Part shown: in pieces, positions 5,967 to 12,642 of the stretch
Layout: every line of letters starts with the position of its first letter
Position numbering within the stretch: the stretch's first letter is position 1
Source: Thermotogae bacterium
GTDB taxonomy: Bacteria > Thermotogota > Thermotogae > UBA12178
DNA length: 12,642 nt
Assembly: GCA_003641795.1 (NCBI GenBank)
Contig: QNAP01000028.1
Span: 1-12,642 of the forward strand
Direction: 5' to 3'
The notes under the pieces: model-generated
What the model was told of the DNA's origin: nothing
What the model saw: only the letters and a program-made list of their open reading frames with translations
Databases searched by the model: none
Made by a program: the position numbers and the translations under genes

Positions 5967-7177
5967 CCTTCCCACCTCTTGTAGAGATATTCCCGAAGAT
6001 CACGAAAAAGCGTCAACTGTTCCTCTATTTTCTGCTCCGCCTCTTCATCAGAAAGATATGCAGTTTCTTCCACAAACGCAGCCACTCTGGCGAAGTAAAC
6101 TGGTATGAGAAAATTGATGATATCCTTTCGTGAACTCTCTTCTCTAAACAACGAAGCACACGAGTAAAGAACCTTAGTCCACGTTTTGGAGTCCACTGAT
6201 CCCTCTTTTTTTGTCCTTTCGAGTTCCGTTTTGAGATCAGTGAGATGGTGTTCGATGAACCACCAATGTGTTTCTATTCCCTTCTTCGCTCTTTCTTTAA
6301 GATTTTCCCGGTCTACCACTACAGGCTCAACCGCTACTTCTTCTAACGGCCCATAGATGGGTACATCTTCAATTGTATTGCACTTGTTTTTCCAAACATT
6401 TGCGTATTCTTGCATGAGAAGAAATAGGGTGCTCACCACCTGGGAGAACATGGGACCAAGATGCTTGCCGGGATCCTTGACGTCGTGCACTTTGGCACCC
6501 AATGCGGCTTGGAAGACCGGTTTATCCCCCTCCACAATGGCGACCGTCGTCATCCAGATGTCTATCCCAAACCTTGCAACATCCGTTTCCCAGACATCTT
6601 CAGACTTTGAAAGATACGTTTGCAGCGTGTGGTAACTCACACCAAAGTCACCACCGATAGGTTGCCTGACTTTGTATCCATAAAGTACCGACGTTAGAGG
6701 ATAACAAATGTGGTTGGTGATGGTACCGTCGTACTTGTGCCGCTTGTAGTAAGGTGTAACGAAGGCAGCTCGTCCCTCGAGGATAGGCGTTGCCAGTCTT
6801 TTCACCCACCAGGGGCGGACACTTTTAAGATCAGAATCGAGGAAGACCAGAGCCTTCGCTTCCAGCAGCACAGCTGCCTCCATCAAAGCCCTCAAAGCGC
6901 TTCCCTTACCTGGAATACCCCGGTAATTGAAGGCCAGCTTCTCTATTCCATCAGTTTGCGAGGAAGTGAAGGCGTCTTTTGTTCCGTCTGTGCTACCACC
7001 ATCCGAATTCAGAATCATTCCCTTTCCATTGAAATACTTTAACAGACCTTCTGCTGCCGTTTCCGCCACATAACCGATAGTTCCCGCGTTGTTGTAACTT
7101 GGAATTCCCACCACGACTTCGATGACGCCCTTCAGTTTTTCAAGCTCTGAACTGACCGTTTCTGGAAGAGCTTTCAT
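5963..7177 (-). CDS. GT-A glycosyltransferase resembling glucosylglycerate/mannosylglycerate synthase (GT81/GT78-like)
   Basis: This 404-residue soluble glycosyltransferase has a GT-A core. Numbered from the longest frame (start 7186), motifs in order are VVVGIPSYNNAGTI (24-37), SDGGSTDGT (61-69, nucleotide binding), GIPGKGSALR (90-99), the metal-binding LDSD (116-119), QPIGGDFG (175-182), GIDIW (207-211) and AKVHD (231-235, likely third metal ligand H234). This order and spacing match GT81 glucosylglycerate or glucosyl-3-phosphoglycerate synthases and GT78 mannosylglycerate synthase. The 120-residue helical tail also resembles those enzymes. The start was moved to ATG 7177 because GGAGG at 7190-7186 is eight bases before it; upstream GTG and ATG codons sit inside that site. 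The gene overlaps the 3' end of the GH38 gene by 38 bp. Likely product: a glycerate glycoside. Donor sugar and whether the acceptor is glycerate or phosphoglycerate are not known. No phosphatase gene follows, which favours direct use of glycerate. Confidence 0.78.
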   Translation of the reverse strand: MKALPETVSSELEKLKGVIEVVVGIPSYNNAGTIGYVAETAAEGLLKYFNGKGMILNSDGGSTDGTKDAFTSSQTDGIEKLAFNYRGIPGKGSALRALMEAAVLLEAKALVFLDSDLKSVRPWWVKRLATPILEGRAAFVTPYYKRHKYDGTITNHICYPLTSVLYGYKVRQPIGGDFGVSYHTLQTYLSKSEDVWETDVARFGIDIWMTTVAIVEGDKPVFQAALGAKVHDVKDPGKHLGPMFSQVVSTLFLLMQEYANVWKNKCNTIEDVPIYGPLEEVAVEPVVVDRENLKERAKKGIETHWWFIEHHLTDLKTELERTKKEGSVDSKTWTKVLYSCASLFREESSRKDIINFLIPVYFARVAAFVEETAYLSDEEAEQKIEEQLTLFRDLREYLYKRWEG

Positions 7178-9854
7178 CGTCATCACCTCCGTCTTGTTGA
7201 AAGGCTGAAAGCATGAGTTCTATCGAGCGACGTTTCACTCTCATTTCGTTGAGCTTCTTCGCAATTTCCATCCGTTCCTCTTTACTTTTCCCTTCATTTT
7301 GGGCAATCGACAGTTTGAGCTCCAAGGCTTCTCTCAAACGCTTGTACGCTTTGAACAGCACCTCGTATCTTTCTAAGCCGTTTTTGGTTTGTCCAAGCCT
7401 CAGCAAATCCATCCCTTCTCGCTCCAATCTGGCCATCTGTTCACGCATCTCTTCCATTATGTTGGGGTCGGGCACGGCCCTATCCTTTCCAATGTCCCAG
7501 AAGATAAAAGGATAGAGTACTTTCACATTCTTCGGACGTTCTCCTTTCACAGCTGTGAGAATCAGTTTGAATGCTTTTATCTTCTTCGCTGGCACTTCAA
7601 CAGTTCTTTTTCCTACTTTCTTCTCAAAGCCCTCAGGGGTTACCTCCCAAACATCAGAGATATCCTCTGAAAATTCCAGCTTCCCAGATTCACTGTTGGG
7701 ATTGTAAAACCGGCAAAAGATTCCATCAGAGAGGGGAATCATCGCCGAAAAGACCACGTTTTCTCCTTTATACAGGCAAAGTCGTTGCTCTGTATTTTCC
7801 CTTCTTTTTGCTTTGTCGACCTCAAAGAGGATCGGTGGATTCAAATAAACGCCGGCCCATTGGTCTAATGAAGTGCAAGGTCCAAGGTACAACGCCAAGT
7901 TCAAGGTAAGGTCCCGCTCCATCCGCGCCTCTGGTACATACATAACGGGACCTGCATCTCCTATCCTGCCTTCAACGCTTTTCTTGGACAACCATTCCAC
8001 AGAACGTAAGAGTATCGGTGCTATACCCTCTCTTGGCAATGAAAGGTAACTGTAAACGCCCTTGGCAAAGAAGCCGAAAAACTCGCGCCCTTCATGTAGG
8101 CCTATCAGATCCTTAAAAGGAAAAATGCGATTCGCACCTACTTCCCTTGCTGCTACAAGCAGCGGTCTTACCTGTTCAGGCGGCTCGGAATAAACCGTTT
8201 CTTCTGGTCTTTTCACCCTGTCAAAAGGCATTCCGGCAACGATTTCCATATCACGCATATCCGTTTTCATACCAAATACCAGCGCATAACCGCTTTTTCT
8301 GCCAGAGATGTGTGCTTTTATTTCCACGATGGGCCGACGAGTGAATAACAAATCGACATGCAAATCCACATAGTCCGACGCGTATTCCAGATACAACGAC
8401 GCGGCCTTGTCGGTTTGCCACCTGAGCTCTGTTCGCACATGTTTTAATGGGAGCTCCTCTTTCAAGGCTGCGGAATAAGTGTCTCCGTTATCACGGAAGA
8501 TCGTCGGGGTCAATTCGACTTCTCTTCCGTTACGTTCAATCTTTAAAATGCCACCACAAATCTTGAAAACAAAATAGTCGTTGTTCCAGCTGAAGAAGTC
8601 GAGCTCCTCATGTTTTTCAATGATCTCTTCGCGTTCAAGTTTCACTGGTGCGATGGAGCCTGCGGGAGCCACGAAAGTGCACAGCGTATCACCTTCGAGA
8701 AACGAGACTTCCGATTTATATGGGTTCGTATTGAAAGCCGTTATACCTTCTGACATGATACAACCAGCTTGCAAAGAAAGTGTTTTCAATTTTTCTCTCA
8801 AAGAGTTGAGAACCCACGTATAACGTCTTTCCATCTCCCTATGAACTTCATCAACACTCACTCCACACATGCTGTCATGGATGAGATTTTGCAACACCAG
8901 TTCCCACTCTTCTTTGAATTCTACAGGGTGGTTTGATACCAACGCTGCCAGAGCTGAGATGGGTTCCAAAACTTTCGTTATAGCCCACTCGCATGTCCAG
9001 TTCATCACCTTTAAATGTTGGCGTGTGGACAGAGTTCCAGGAAAGACACACACCAACCTCCCTGAATTGAGCTCTCCTTCCAGCACAACACGCGGGGGCT
9101 TAAACTGGCGAACAAGGCTTGCAAAAGCTTCAGGCAACTTCGTTTCCACATCAAGCAGCCGGCCGGGATTTTCCGGTTCTGGATCCAGATCGTATCCATC
9201 GAACAAGGGAAGTACCTTAGAGGGAGAGAAGGACTCTAACCTTCGCTTCACCATCTCCAATCTCTGTTGAGCCACTTCTGGAAAATCACAGACGCGCATT
9301 AGATTCCTGTAGCTGTCCAGTGCGAAGATCGCAAGAAGATGACTTCCATCGGGCGATTTCCATAGAAATTCCGTTTGTGGAATCTGGCTTTCTGGAAAAT
9401 CTACTCCGCGCCAAAGAAAAACTGTGTCAATACCAAAAAAATTATGAATTTGAGGTACTTGGGAAGAGAAACCGAAATTGTCAAGGAGCCAACCGACTTT
9501 CATGGGCCTGCCAACAAGATACCTTGCTTTCTCTAATCCCAGTTCGATATTTCGAAAAGCGGCTTCCTCTGCGATTCGCCAATCTATCTGACCGTAATAT
9601 GGGCCTACGCCAAGTCTTGCGGAAAACTCGCTTAGTTTGTCCATAAAGCATCTTGTTTCCTCTTCGCTCCCCAGAGCCTCTGTAAGATCATCCAGCATCA
9701 ACGTTTGACCGTCAAAAACGAACTCGTAATCCGGATCTTCTCCAAGCAACTCGAAAAGCTTCTCAAAGAAATTCGGCAGAAGACTACGGGTGAAACTCAC
9801 GGGAGCGAACCATTCTCTATCCCAATGTGTGTGGCAGATAACGATATGTTTCAA
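7140..9854 (-). CDS. GH38 alpha-mannosidase, cytoplasmic
   Basis: This 904-residue retaining alpha-mannosidase depends on zinc. Zinc ligands and nucleophile are all visible: HTHWDREW (H10, D12), GWLLDNFGFSSQVPQI (nucleophile D125) and LIHDSMCGVSVDEVH (H326, D327). Residues 1-260 form the catalytic barrel, about 260-370 the helical bundle, and 370-790 the beta-sandwich domains. The final 109 residues are a highly charged helical extension ending in an acidic, polar tail. No signal peptide is present, so the enzyme acts on substrate brought in by the adjacent transporter. The bacterial relative MngB of Escherichia coli cleaves mannosylglycerate after uptake, which fits the glycerate-glycoside synthase encoded next door. 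TTG 9854 is the start, six bases after GGAGGAG, and it overlaps the ATPase stop (TTGA). Activity on other alpha-mannosides, for example glycan fragments, cannot be excluded. Confidence 0.93.
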   Translation of the reverse strand: MKHIVICHTHWDREWFAPVSFTRSLLPNFFEKLFELLGEDPDYEFVFDGQTLMLDDLTEALGSEEETRCFMDKLSEFSARLGVGPYYGQIDWRIAEEAAFRNIELGLEKARYLVGRPMKVGWLLDNFGFSSQVPQIHNFFGIDTVFLWRGVDFPESQIPQTEFLWKSPDGSHLLAIFALDSYRNLMRVCDFPEVAQQRLEMVKRRLESFSPSKVLPLFDGYDLDPEPENPGRLLDVETKLPEAFASLVRQFKPPRVVLEGELNSGRLVCVFPGTLSTRQHLKVMNWTCEWAITKVLEPISALAALVSNHPVEFKEEWELVLQNLIHDSMCGVSVDEVHREMERRYTWVLNSLREKLKTLSLQAGCIMSEGITAFNTNPYKSEVSFLEGDTLCTFVAPAGSIAPVKLEREEIIEKHEELDFFSWNNDYFVFKICGGILKIERNGREVELTPTIFRDNGDTYSAALKEELPLKHVRTELRWQTDKAASLYLEYASDYVDLHVDLLFTRRPIVEIKAHISGRKSGYALVFGMKTDMRDMEIVAGMPFDRVKRPEETVYSEPPEQVRPLLVAAREVGANRIFPFKDLIGLHEGREFFGFFAKGVYSYLSLPREGIAPILLRSVEWLSKKSVEGRIGDAGPVMYVPEARMERDLTLNLALYLGPCTSLDQWAGVYLNPPILFEVDKAKRRENTEQRLCLYKGENVVFSAMIPLSDGIFCRFYNPNSESGKLEFSEDISDVWEVTPEGFEKKVGKRTVEVPAKKIKAFKLILTAVKGERPKNVKVLYPFIFWDIGKDRAVPDPNIMEEMREQMARLEREGMDLLRLGQTKNGLERYEVLFKAYKRLREALELKLSIAQNEGKSKEERMEIAKKLNEMRVKRRSIELMLSAFQQDGGDDDESSSRNGQFRA

Positions 9855-10939
9855 ACCAAACTCCTCCCTGTCTTGGGATCGAAGACATGGATTTTGGAAA
9901 GATCGAGGAAGAATTCCACACTCCCCCCTTCTTCGAGTATCACATCGCCGGGAATCTTTGCCACGATCTTCTCTTCATCCACTTTGAAATGAACTATCGT
10001 GTCTGCGCCGAGACGCTCGGAGAAGTACACCTCCCCTCTCAATGGGTACCCCGATTCCACACGAGAAAGATGAATGTGCTCGGGCCTCATACCCAACGTA
10101 ACACGCTTTTGTGGAAAATCCCTGAGTTTGTCGGAAAGTTTCAGAGGGCAGGTTATCTTCACTGACTCGGAAATGAAGAAAACTTCCCCTTTGCCTCTTT
10201 GAATCTCCACCTCTAGAAAGTTCATACGAGGAGAGCCAATGAACCCCGCCACGAAAAGATTCGCCGGTTTGTGGTATATCTCCTCTGGTGTCCCATACTG
10301 CTGGATTTTTCCGGCGCTCATCACGGCGATCATATCTCCCATGGTCATGGCTTCTACCTGATCGTGTGTGACGTAAATGGTGGTGGTACCCAGCCTTTCC
10401 TGTAGTTTCTTGAGTTCACTCCTCATCATCACTCGCAGAAGAGCGTCAAGGTTAGAAAGTGGCTCGTCCATAAGCAGCACCGCTGGTTCGAGAACGATAG
10501 CACGTGCCACTGCCACACGCTGACGCTGGCCGCCTGAAAGCTGTGCTGGGTATCTATCGAGTAATTCGTGGATGTTGAGTAGCTTTGCTGCCCATTCTAC
10601 CTTATTTTCGATCTCCTCTCTGTCGTACTTTTTTATCTTCATCGGATATGCGATGTTTTCATAGACCCTCATGTGAGGCCACACTGCATAACTTTGGAAG
10701 ACCATGGAGACGTTTCGGCTCCTTGGGGGGAGATCTGTGACATCCTGGCCATCAAAGTATATCCTTCCGCTGGTGACCTTTTCAAGTCCTGAAACGCAGC
10801 GAAGGAGTGTGGTTTTACCACATCCTGACGGTCCCAGAAGCACCACGAATTTCTGATCTTTCACGATGAGATCAATCCCATCCAGCGCTTTCACCTGTCC
10901 AAAGTACTTCTTGACATTTTCGAGTATTACCTGCGCCAT
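9851..10939 (-). CDS. Sugar ABC transporter ATPase, MalK/UgpC type
   Basis: This 362-residue ATPase powers a CUT1-family sugar importer from the cytoplasmic face. Positions counted from ATG 10939: Walker A GPSGCGKTT (36-44), Q-loop Q82 in VFQSYAVWP, signature LSGGQRQR (134-141), Walker B VLLMDEP (154-160), D-loop SNLD, and switch H192 in VTHDQ. The C-terminal 125 residues form the MalK-type OB/TOBE regulatory domain, with LGMRPEHI. An in-frame TTG at 10948 and GTG at 10945 are too close to AAAGGA (10954-10949), so ATG 10939, nine bases after it, is preferred. The ribosome binding site overlaps the stop region of the permease gene before it. Such ATPases often serve several transporters, but here it is locked into the operon. 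Substrate is not readable from the ATPase itself. Confidence 0.95.
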   Translation of the reverse strand: MAQVILENVKKYFGQVKALDGIDLIVKDQKFVVLLGPSGCGKTTLLRCVSGLEKVTSGRIYFDGQDVTDLPPRSRNVSMVFQSYAVWPHMRVYENIAYPMKIKKYDREEIENKVEWAAKLLNIHELLDRYPAQLSGGQRQRVAVARAIVLEPAVLLMDEPLSNLDALLRVMMRSELKKLQERLGTTTIYVTHDQVEAMTMGDMIAVMSAGKIQQYGTPEEIYHKPANLFVAGFIGSPRMNFLEVEIQRGKGEVFFISESVKITCPLKLSDKLRDFPQKRVTLGMRPEHIHLSRVESGYPLRGEVYFSERLGADTIVHFKVDEEKIVAKIPGDVILEEGGSVEFFLDLSKIHVFDPKTGRSLV

Positions 10940-10955
10940 ATTCACCAATCCTTTC

Positions 10956-11753
10956 TCATTTCAAGGATATACCCCACATACTCATCAAGTACTTGCGAGT
11001 GAAGAAAATGAATACCATAGCTGGAAGTGCCATAACCGTCCCAGCGGCAAATTTGAAGTAATCCGGAGATGTCATGGCTGTGTTCAAAATGTGGGCAGGT
11101 AGGGTACGGTTGATCAGCGTCAGCACGGAAGCTATGAAGACTTCATTCCACGACATGATGAACGCGAAGATAGCAGACGCAGCCAAGCCAGGGAGCGCCA
11201 GGGGAAGCGTGATCTTCAGAAACGCTCCGAAACGCGAAAGCCCGAAGATCATACCCGCTTCTTCATATTCGACGCTGATACCAGAGAGAATGCTGGAAGT
11301 GATGAGCACAACGAAAGGCAGAATCATGGAAGTATGAGCCAATGCCACTCCTGTCAATGTATCACTTATTCCTATCTTTAGGTACAACACCACGAGTGGT
11401 ACCGCGATGATCATCATGGGGAAAGAACGGGTGAGGAGTATGGACAATCTGAATGCGTTCTTTCCAGGGAAGACGTATCGAGTCAGCGCAAAACCCGCTG
11501 GCAAGCCCACAAGGAAACTCAACCCTATGGACAAACCTGCCACTTGGAGACTGTTGAGTGTCGCTCTCCACCCATCGAGCACCACGAATAGCTTGTACAA
11601 ATGATCTAACGTAAGTTTGGTCGGGAAGAGTTTGTGCGGGTCGTAGAAATCCGACGAAGGGGTGAGCGAGGCAAACACGATGAGAACCACCGGTGTCAAA
11701 AACCAGAGTGAGACTATCACAGCGATGAATCCAATCAAGAGTTTTTTCGCCAT
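10956..11753 (-). CDS. Sugar ABC transporter permease, MalG/UgpE type
   Basis: This 265-residue inner-membrane permease is the MalG-like half of a CUT1 importer. Six membrane segments are visible at about 5-29, 66-90, 103-125, 136-157, 189-210 and 238-253. The cytoplasmic EAA loop that docks on the ATPase is at 162-189 (EYEEAGMIFGLSRFGAFLKI, then TLPLALPG). Between segments one and two lies the usual extracytoplasmic stretch with DPHKLFPTKLTLDHLYKLF. GAGGAG is eight bases before ATG 11753 and overlaps the stop codon of the other permease gene, so translation of the two is coupled. Length and topology are normal for the family. Neighbouring alpha-mannosidase suggests an alpha-mannoside substrate, by inference. 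Confidence 0.94.
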   Translation of the reverse strand: MAKKLLIGFIAVIVSLWFLTPVVLIVFASLTPSSDFYDPHKLFPTKLTLDHLYKLFVVLDGWRATLNSLQVAGLSIGLSFLVGLPAGFALTRYVFPGKNAFRLSILLTRSFPMMIIAVPLVVLYLKIGISDTLTGVALAHTSMILPFVVLITSSILSGISVEYEEAGMIFGLSRFGAFLKITLPLALPGLAASAIFAFIMSWNEVFIASVLTLINRTLPAHILNTAMTSPDYFKFAAGTVMALPAMVFIFFTRKYLMSMWGISLK

Positions 11754-11765
11754 GCCACCATCTCC

Positions 11766-12614
11766 TCAAGCCGTGCTTCCTTGCGTGGGTTTTAAAAACG
11801 TTATGTAAGCCCAGCTTATGATAAGCGATACCAGAGCGATGATCAATGCGTACGCGCTGGCCATATGAGCGTTGTTGACCTCCGTTTGCCAGTAGAAAGC
11901 TTCGCCCGCAAGGATAGGGATGTCCCTACCCGCTAAGAGCCAGACAACGCCGAAGATCTGGAAAGCGAAAAGAGTTCTGATCAGCAAAGCCGAAAGTATG
12001 GATGGTTTGAGAATTGGAAAAATTATCTTCCTGAACTTCTGCCACGCCGAAAAACCAAAGATATCAGCAGCCTCTAAGTACTCCCTGTTTACAGCCTGAA
12101 GTCCAGCCAATATAATCACAAAAACCAATGGTGTCGCGCGCCAAACCTCCGTGAGCACTATCACCCAGAATTCCCGAGTTTGGAACATGAAACCGAAGAA
12201 GTAAATGGGTTGCTCGATGAATCCCAAATTCAGGAGGAATTTGTTCAAATAACCCATGGGTGCAAAGATGGAGTAGCTCATCAACGCTGCAGAGACGTCG
12301 CTCAGTGCTAACGGAATGGAAATGATGTAGAGCACTATGGTGTATCCCTTAAAACGCATGTTCACAAAGAGGGCCAACAGTAGCGCCAGTACCAGTTGTA
12401 ATGGTACCACCACACCGGTGATGAGCAAGGTATTCTTGAGCGTTTTCCAAAACTCCCCCGTGGACATGAGTTGCTGGAAGTTTCCCAATGCCCCCTTATC
12501 GCTGGTGAAAGCCAGTATAAACGTTTGCACCAGCGGATAGCCAAGAAAGAGCACCAAATATGCGAGGGTTGGTAAGAGCAATAAAAAAGGTACTATGTCT
12601 TTTCTGTATACCAA
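11766..12614 (-). CDS. Sugar ABC transporter permease, MalF/UgpA type
   Basis: This 282-residue inner-membrane permease is the UgpA-like half of the importer and pairs with the UgpE-type protein encoded next. It begins with a membrane helix (PFLLLLPTLAYLVLFLGYPL). Further helices lie near 61-84, 92-116, 149-173, 204-228 and 253-274. The EAA loop is at 181-207 (EAADIFGFSAWQKFRKIIFP). It lacks the extra N-terminal helices and large periplasmic loop of MalF, as is normal for the shorter UgpA type. TTG 12614 is the start, six bases after GGGAGTGA; both the ribosome binding site and the start codon lie in a small hairpin. No solute-binding protein gene fits in the 28 bp to the window edge, and one is expected directly upstream. 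Confidence 0.93.
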   Translation of the reverse strand: MVYRKDIVPFLLLLPTLAYLVLFLGYPLVQTFILAFTSDKGALGNFQQLMSTGEFWKTLKNTLLITGVVVPLQLVLALLLALFVNMRFKGYTIVLYIISIPLALSDVSAALMSYSIFAPMGYLNKFLLNLGFIEQPIYFFGFMFQTREFWVIVLTEVWRATPLVFVIILAGLQAVNREYLEAADIFGFSAWQKFRKIIFPILKPSILSALLIRTLFAFQIFGVVWLLAGRDIPILAGEAFYWQTEVNNAHMASAYALIIALVSLIISWAYITFLKPTQGSTA

Positions 12615-12632
12615 AAGGGATCACTCCCTTCT
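12613..12632 (-). promoter_or_regulatory. Ribosome-binding-site hairpin with GNRA tetraloop before the first permease
   Basis: On the minus-strand RNA, AAGGGA (12630-12625) and UCCCUU (12620-12615) pair perfectly around the tetraloop GUGA, which is a GNRA loop. A G-U and an A-U pair can extend the stem into the first two bases of the UUG start codon. The stem and loop contain the whole Shine-Dalgarno sequence. Such a hairpin would lower permease translation relative to an upstream binding-protein gene, or stabilise the upstream message end. Confidence 0.55.
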
Positions 12633-12642
12633 TATTGAAGGA

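Noticed and set aside
5967..5975. Longer RpiR protein starting at GTG 5975
   Set aside because: No Shine-Dalgarno sequence precedes it, whereas GAGGTGG is well placed for TTG 5966.
8869..9270. 133-residue plus-strand open frame opposite the GH38 gene
   Set aside because: It is antisense to conserved catalytic-domain coding sequence and serine/arginine-rich in the way typical of shadow frames.
1..12642. CRISPR arrays, tRNA or rRNA genes, and riboswitch-like leaders
   Set aside because: No regularly spaced repeats, cloverleaf with a CCA end, ribosomal RNA sequence or recognised riboswitch core was seen on either strand.

Overview
The window looks like a piece of chromosome from a thermophilic or mesophilic member of the Thermotogota (Thermotoga/Pseudothermotoga-like). 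The signs are moderate GC by eye, strong GGAGG-type ribosome binding sites, frequent GTG and TTG starts, very tight co-directional genes, and protein families typical of that phylum (CUT1 sugar ABC transporter, GH38 alpha-mannosidase, RpiR regulator). The assignment is an inference from style; no marker gene is present.

Region 1 (1-573, mostly non-coding). The left edge holds a minus-strand remnant of an IS256-family transposase: about 110 N-terminal residues, frameshifted and cut off. Its start codon is preceded by an 11-bp inverted repeat that would hide the ribosome binding site. To the right are a plus-strand rho-independent terminator with no plus-strand gene before it, a promoter-like -10 box, and a 28-bp palindromic site built as 11+6+11, the layout of a dif chromosome-resolution site.

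Region 2 (574-2567). A complete Xer-type tyrosine recombinase follows 19 bp after the dif-like site. It converges on, and overlaps by 29 bp, a minus-strand 275-residue protein of unknown function with a probable winged-helix C-terminus. A gene-free stretch of about 300 bp comes next, in which a perfect 14-bp inverted repeat bounds a 189-bp segment.

Region 3 (2568-12642, all minus strand). Eight genes overlap or lie within 17 bp of each other and almost certainly form one operon. In transcription order they are two CUT1 permeases, a MalK/UgpC-type ATPase, a cytoplasmic GH38 alpha-mannosidase, a GT-A glycosyltransferase resembling glucosylglycerate/mannosylglycerate synthases (GT81/GT78-like), an RpiR/SIS regulator, a GT4 glycosyltransferase, and a regulator-like protein with two cyclic-nucleotide-binding folds. 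The solute-binding protein of the transporter is not in the window and probably lies just to the right.

Working model (inference): the operon handles a small alpha-mannosyl solute such as mannosylglycerate or mannosylglucosylglycerate, a known compatible-solute class in Thermotogota. The transporter imports it, the GH38 enzyme hydrolyses it in the cytoplasm, and the two glycosyltransferases could rebuild it, with RpiR sensing a phosphorylated sugar. Import, breakdown and synthesis genes in one operon is the most interesting feature of the catabolic region; the dif-like site next to xer is the most interesting feature of the left part.
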